From: Gracilaria caudata
Taxonomy: Eukaryota; Rhodophyta; Florideophyceae; Gracilariales; Gracilariaceae
Length of the DNA: 10,602 bases
Direction: 5' to 3'
Assembly (NCBI GenBank): GCA_030374735.1
Contig: JASCIV010000897.1
Location: 1 to 10,602, forward strand
The notes under the pieces were generated by a model that saw only the letters and a program-made list of their open reading frames with translations, was not told where the DNA came from and did not search any database. Positions 7,238 through 10,602 of this stretch are shown here, in pieces; the first letter of the stretch is position 1, and every line of letters begins with the position of its first letter. Position numbers and translations under genes: made by a program.

Positions 7238-7623
7238 CCGAGTACAACTGTAATCGTTTTTCGAAGGGTCTTTGAAACATACGGATTTCCTAGATTCCTA
7301 CAAGGCACAGCAAGGAATCACACACAGGCAAATCCGAAAACTCGATTCAAAACCATGCTGACTTCGTCCCATTCGTCGTGACACACCGACCATCGGAAGT
7401 GCATTGTTCCAAGCCTTCTTCAACCCTTCTCTGTCCCTCTCTGCCGCTCCTACTCTTCCCCTCTCCTCTTTCTGGCAAGTATACCGACTTAAAGCACTGT
7501 GGGAACGGAAGCGATCTTTTCTAACAAGCGGTTCGGTTAGACGTGAATAAGTCGCCGGTCCTTTTCGTATCAAGTACTCAAAACCAAGCAAGCTGCGAAG
7601 CAGTTCTGTGCCATCTCTCGGTG

Positions 7624-9696
7624 ATGAATCAGATACCTGAGACGTTGGTTACGGGAACAACGGTCATCGCTCCGCATTCGCTCCAAGTTCATCGCAATGG
7701 GAACGTTCAGGTGCTTATGAAAGCATCAGTTGTGGACTCCGAAAAACTGTGTTTCGATGTGTCCCGAAAACAAATTGAGACCGCTCTGAGCTCGATGGTT
7801 GTCTCTGATAGCCGCGGAAGTACGCCAAGCGTCTTTGTTCATTCTCCGATTACAGTCAAAGTTGCGAAGGGAAGATCAGAAGAAGCATGGACAAAGGTAT
7901 TGACACGTTACCAGGGCACGAAAGTGGGAATAGAAACCGCTCACGCGAAATCAGAGGGGACACTTGTCGGGTTTCGTCAAGAGCATTACGATTCGCAAGA
8001 GAATTCTGGCGTTCTCAATCACTCAAAGTTTTTCATCGTCACTCGCAGTGGTCCCAAAGTGTCCTTTCACCCTCTTGAATCAATCACTGCGCTGAACTTT
8101 CAAGACGAAGCGATATGTGAGGCACTCTCAGAGGATAGGTTCATGAAGAAGTACGTTGTAGAACGAAAGAATGGCTACACAGTTGAACTTGTCGCACACG
8201 GCAAAGGAAAGGGTGATGTTGAAGTCCGGTACTCAGTGTGGAGCCCGTACTCGCCAGCTTACGAAGTTAGTTATATTCTCGCCGCAGATGAAGATGAAGA
8301 CATCGTCGCGTGTGGCGTGCGCCCTGATCGAAATCTGAAGTGTTACTTTATCTTTCACAACCCTCTAGATTGCCCTCTTTCAAATGTGCGCATTGCATTC
8401 TGCTCGGGACAAATGCGGTTCGGTCGGAATTACTGGTCGTACGATAATGAGGTTCAGGATAATGATTCTGTTTCAGAAAGATCAGAGGGTGACGATGACG
8501 AAGAGAGTGGCAAGGAAGAGGACAAAGAAAGCTTTGTTGATGAGTTTAGTGATGAAAGTTATGCGTCAACTATGGTAGAGAACTACAGAGATCAAGGTAA
8601 CGTCATACATGAGCTTCCGGAGAAGGTGAGTCTGAAGATGCATGAATCAGTTAGAATGTTGATGTTTGAGATGACCTGTCCCGGAGGAATAGTACGAACT
8701 ATTGTAACCGAGACTGAAGATCCTTTCGCAGACGTGTCCATTTTGTTGCACAACACCACCAACGAGAAGCTCGAGATGGGACATCTGCAGGTGAAGTCTG
8801 CCTGCGCTGTCATATCAAAGCTGTTTAGTACTATGTCTTTGGCTCCCAATGAGTTCGTGTTACGACAGCTCGCAAGATACACAGACATTGAATGGAAGCG
8901 ATATGTGCGTGTAGATGTTGGCGACGCCCGCTCATGTCACGTGTCGGAGGACCAGTTGAATTTGTTCAGCGAAAAGACGAAGACGATGATTGGGAAGATT
9001 CAGAACAAGAGTGACATTGAAGTTGAGGTTCTTGTGATGCATAAACTGCGTTCGGGAGCGAATTGGAAGGATGCGGTTGAATGCACGGTTACTAGGGGGA
9101 GTTGGCTACATGTGTCCGAGGGAGAAAGAATGGAACCATATTCATATTCTTTCGGTTATAGATGTGTTTTGTACCTACTCAAACTCGCGCCGCATGAGAC
9201 TTGCTGGGTGACAGTGCGAGAGCAATTGACCGCGAAACACAAGCAGATGAATCTGGAGGACTTGGAGAGCCAAACAGTGGCTTATCTGGAGGCGGCACAA
9301 ATGCTTCCCTCTGGAGTTCTGAAATTGCTTCGTCGACTGTTGGCGCTGAAGAGGGAGTTAGAGCAGCTGAAGGACGAACGCTGGCTACACGGGGAGAAAA
9401 TGAGGGAGATCGAGGCTCATCGCATCGGCAACGGTGAGAAGAATGACGGACACGGTCGAGAGATCGAAGAGAAGGAAGTAAACGGAGGCAAGTCGAAGGA
9501 GGATGAGTTGCAAGAGTACTGCAAACGCTCTTCAAGGGCGAACAAAGCACGGGCGGTGCTGCAGGGTTTGATTGATGAAATTGACCGGCAGTTGTTTGAG
9601 GTACATCGCGAGATGGTCAGAACGAAGAGGCAGCTTTGTAACATCACGGCATCAGCGCCGGCGATCGATGTTCATGACACCAGCGGCTCTTGTTGA
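7624..9696 (+). CDS. DUF4139-like protein with acidic insert and split coiled coil (paralog B)
   Basis: This 690-residue divergent neighbour is homologous to the gene at 4955-6907; both run PHxLQ...MKASVxDSExLxF...VxDSRG at the N terminus. Landmarks: VSDSRG (60-65), second beta unit about 98-160, KGKGDVEVRYSVWSPYSPAYEV (about 194-215), where WSPYSPAYE fits the aromatic-Pro core motif of DUF4139 proteins better than its paralog does. A long acidic, Ser/Glu/Asp loop follows at about 274-315, then the remaining beta region to about 535, and a coiled coil at about 563-675 broken by a Gly/Lys/Glu-rich linker (601-628). There is no signal peptide or transmembrane segment. The ATG at 7624 is the first in frame and has G at -3; the frame upstream has only a GTG. 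Codon use is ordinary for the window (27 of 60 bases G or C at 8461-8520). The biochemical function is unknown; scaffold-like behaviour is suggested only by the coiled coil. Confidence 0.82.
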   Translation: MNQIPETLVTGTTVIAPHSLQVHRNGNVQVLMKASVVDSEKLCFDVSRKQIETALSSMVVSDSRGSTPSVFVHSPITVKVAKGRSEEAWTKVLTRYQGTKVGIETAHAKSEGTLVGFRQEHYDSQENSGVLNHSKFFIVTRSGPKVSFHPLESITALNFQDEAICEALSEDRFMKKYVVERKNGYTVELVAHGKGKGDVEVRYSVWSPYSPAYEVSYILAADEDEDIVACGVRPDRNLKCYFIFHNPLDCPLSNVRIAFCSGQMRFGRNYWSYDNEVQDNDSVSERSEGDDDEESGKEEDKESFVDEFSDESYASTMVENYRDQGNVIHELPEKVSLKMHESVRMLMFEMTCPGGIVRTIVTETEDPFADVSILLHNTTNEKLEMGHLQVKSACAVISKLFSTMSLAPNEFVLRQLARYTDIEWKRYVRVDVGDARSCHVSEDQLNLFSEKTKTMIGKIQNKSDIEVEVLVMHKLRSGANWKDAVECTVTRGSWLHVSEGERMEPYSYSFGYRCVLYLLKLAPHETCWVTVREQLTAKHKQMNLEDLESQTVAYLEAAQMLPSGVLKLLRRLLALKRELEQLKDERWLHGEKMREIEAHRIGNGEKNDGHGREIEEKEVNGGKSKEDELQEYCKRSSRANKARAVLQGLIDEIDRQLFEVHREMVRTKRQLCNITASAPAIDVHDTSGSC

Positions 9697-10459
9697 CGGT
9701 ATATCTATATGGGGTATCCTTTATCTGTCGAGGACGAGCTCAGTTGGATATAGTCTGCGCTTTAGTTCAGAGTCTTTGGCGTTCGGAGTGCTCTTCGTAG
9801 AGTACATTCCAAATACTTTCTACTTCAGGACTACAGTCCCAAGTAAATAGCGTAAAAAACGATATCTTGCTTTGCCATTTCAGGGGTGTAGGGAAACTCA
9901 GGTAGTCAAAAGATCAATGACTGTCAATGACCGCTTGTTTCTACGAAAGTTATCTTCTTTTTTCCTCTCGTGGATGACGCCATCGCATTTCTGTCTCTCA
10001 ATTCTTCCAACGTGTACTGTCGTAATTAAGTCCCAGTACTGTTTGTCGAACGCAGTGAGAGCCATATGCTGTGTTTTTCCAATCTTCTCCGTTCTCGAGA
10101 TAATTTATCCTTCTGTCGGCTATCTCTATATGATACATCATTCGTACGCAAAATATCAAGGATGTTAGAGCGGTAGAATTGATCACAGCCAAGTAAGCTT
10201 TGTTAACAGTATAAGTCGACTCTGCGACCCCATTTCGTCATTTTATATCTAAGGAATATGCAAATTGCCGCAAAAAGAAGAAATTCTTTCCCATACGAGC
10301 CTGTAACTGTAATACATTAGGACAGTAACAGTCCTGATATTACTGGAATATGTCACTGTAACCAATTTAGAGCAATTTGTAGAGTTGTGACTTTGCTGGA
10401 AGGCAATAATCAGATAGATAATGTAGCAACAGTGAGGATGACTCGGCTTGAGGGAGAAA
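9697..10459. other. Intergenic AT-rich region after paralog B
   Basis: This holds the 3' UTR of the upstream gene and then AT-rich DNA. Open frames at 9872-10168 (+) and 9998-10192 (-) overlap each other, and the former lacks an ATG start; neither has a recognisable domain. Near 10300-10375 the word CTGTAAC or its variants repeats (cctgtaactgtaat, cagtaacagtcc, cactgtaacc), with a short AGGAC/GTCCT inverted pair at 10319-10335. No RNA gene could be recognised. Confidence 0.45.
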
Positions 10460-10602
10460 CAAGGGCGTATTTGTGAGTAACTATTTTGCTATTTGGGGTA
10501 GTCATACTCATCACTTTTTCAAAAAAGGGTAGTCATAACGCTTCAAAAATATTCAAAAAATAGGTAGTGTCTGATTTCTTTTTAAGAGTAGTTAGTCAAA
10601 CT
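10460..10602. mobile_element. Left end of a second hAT-like element, cut by the window edge
   Basis: CAAGGGCGTATTTGTGAGT at 10460-10478 matches the terminal repeat of the 4068-4600 element at 17 of 19 positions (right-end version). The following bases carry three TAGTCA motifs (10499-10504, 10530-10535, 10593-10598), two of them in the longer word GGGTAGTCATA, like the subterminal arrays of the first element. The rest of the sequence is different, so this is a related but distinct subfamily. Its right end and target duplication lie outside the window. Confidence 0.6.

Larger units (their letters stand above)
6908..7623. promoter_or_regulatory. Shared divergent promoter region of the two DUF4139-like genes
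   Basis: The two paralogs are transcribed away from each other across these 716 bases, so both promoters must lie here. It contains a T-run at 7126-7134, two adjacent hairpins (7136-7174 and 7200-7237), and repeated ACCTTCG / CGAAGGGT words (about 7142, 7163, 7206, 7262). A strongly pyrimidine-rich tract (7414-7474) lies 150 to 210 bases before the plus-strand ATG, as often seen around transcription starts or in leaders. No clear TATA box was found for either gene. The shared use of elements is inference from geometry. Confidence 0.5.

Noticed and set aside
9872..10168. 98-codon plus-strand open frame with hydrophobic stretches
   Set aside because: It starts at TTG, lies in AT-rich DNA and overlaps an equally unsupported antisense frame.

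Overview
The window looks like nuclear DNA from a eukaryote with compact, apparently intronless genes. The four convincing genes each stand alone on mixed strands, start at ATG codons with a purine at -3, and are separated by 600 to 1500 bases of noncoding DNA. There are no operons or Shine-Dalgarno sites. Uninterrupted reading frames, a secreted Cys-rich protein ending in a SCATPGHMV-type domain, and small DNA transposons together suggest a red alga of the Chondrus/Gracilaria type. This is an inference from gene style and memory, not from a marker gene.

Layout. Bases 1-729 are upstream sequence with a CCAAT-type palindrome. Bases 730-1539 (+) encode a short-chain dehydrogenase/reductase with all the classical motifs; it is much richer in G+C at its 5' end than anything else here and resembles bacterial enzymes. 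Bases 2137-3399 (-) encode a predicted secreted protein with two tandem ten-cysteine modules and a separate six-cysteine C-terminal domain. Bases 4068-4600 are a complete 533-bp non-autonomous DNA transposon of hAT type, with a 19-bp terminal inverted repeat and an imperfect 8-bp target duplication. Bases 4955-6907 (-) and 7624-9696 (+) are two divergent, head-to-head paralogs that resemble the DUF4139 (mucoidy-inhibitor-A-like) family. They share a 716-bp intergenic region with two adjacent hairpins. At 10460 the same transposon terminus appears again and runs off the right edge.

How the parts relate. The two DUF4139-like genes are the only pair that clearly belongs together: same architecture, same acidic insertion, same C-terminal coiled coil, and a shared promoter region. 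The dehydrogenase and the Cys-rich gene show no visible functional link to them. The most distinctive content is the divergent paralog pair, the ten-cysteine repeat protein, and the short transposon family seen twice in 10.6 kb.
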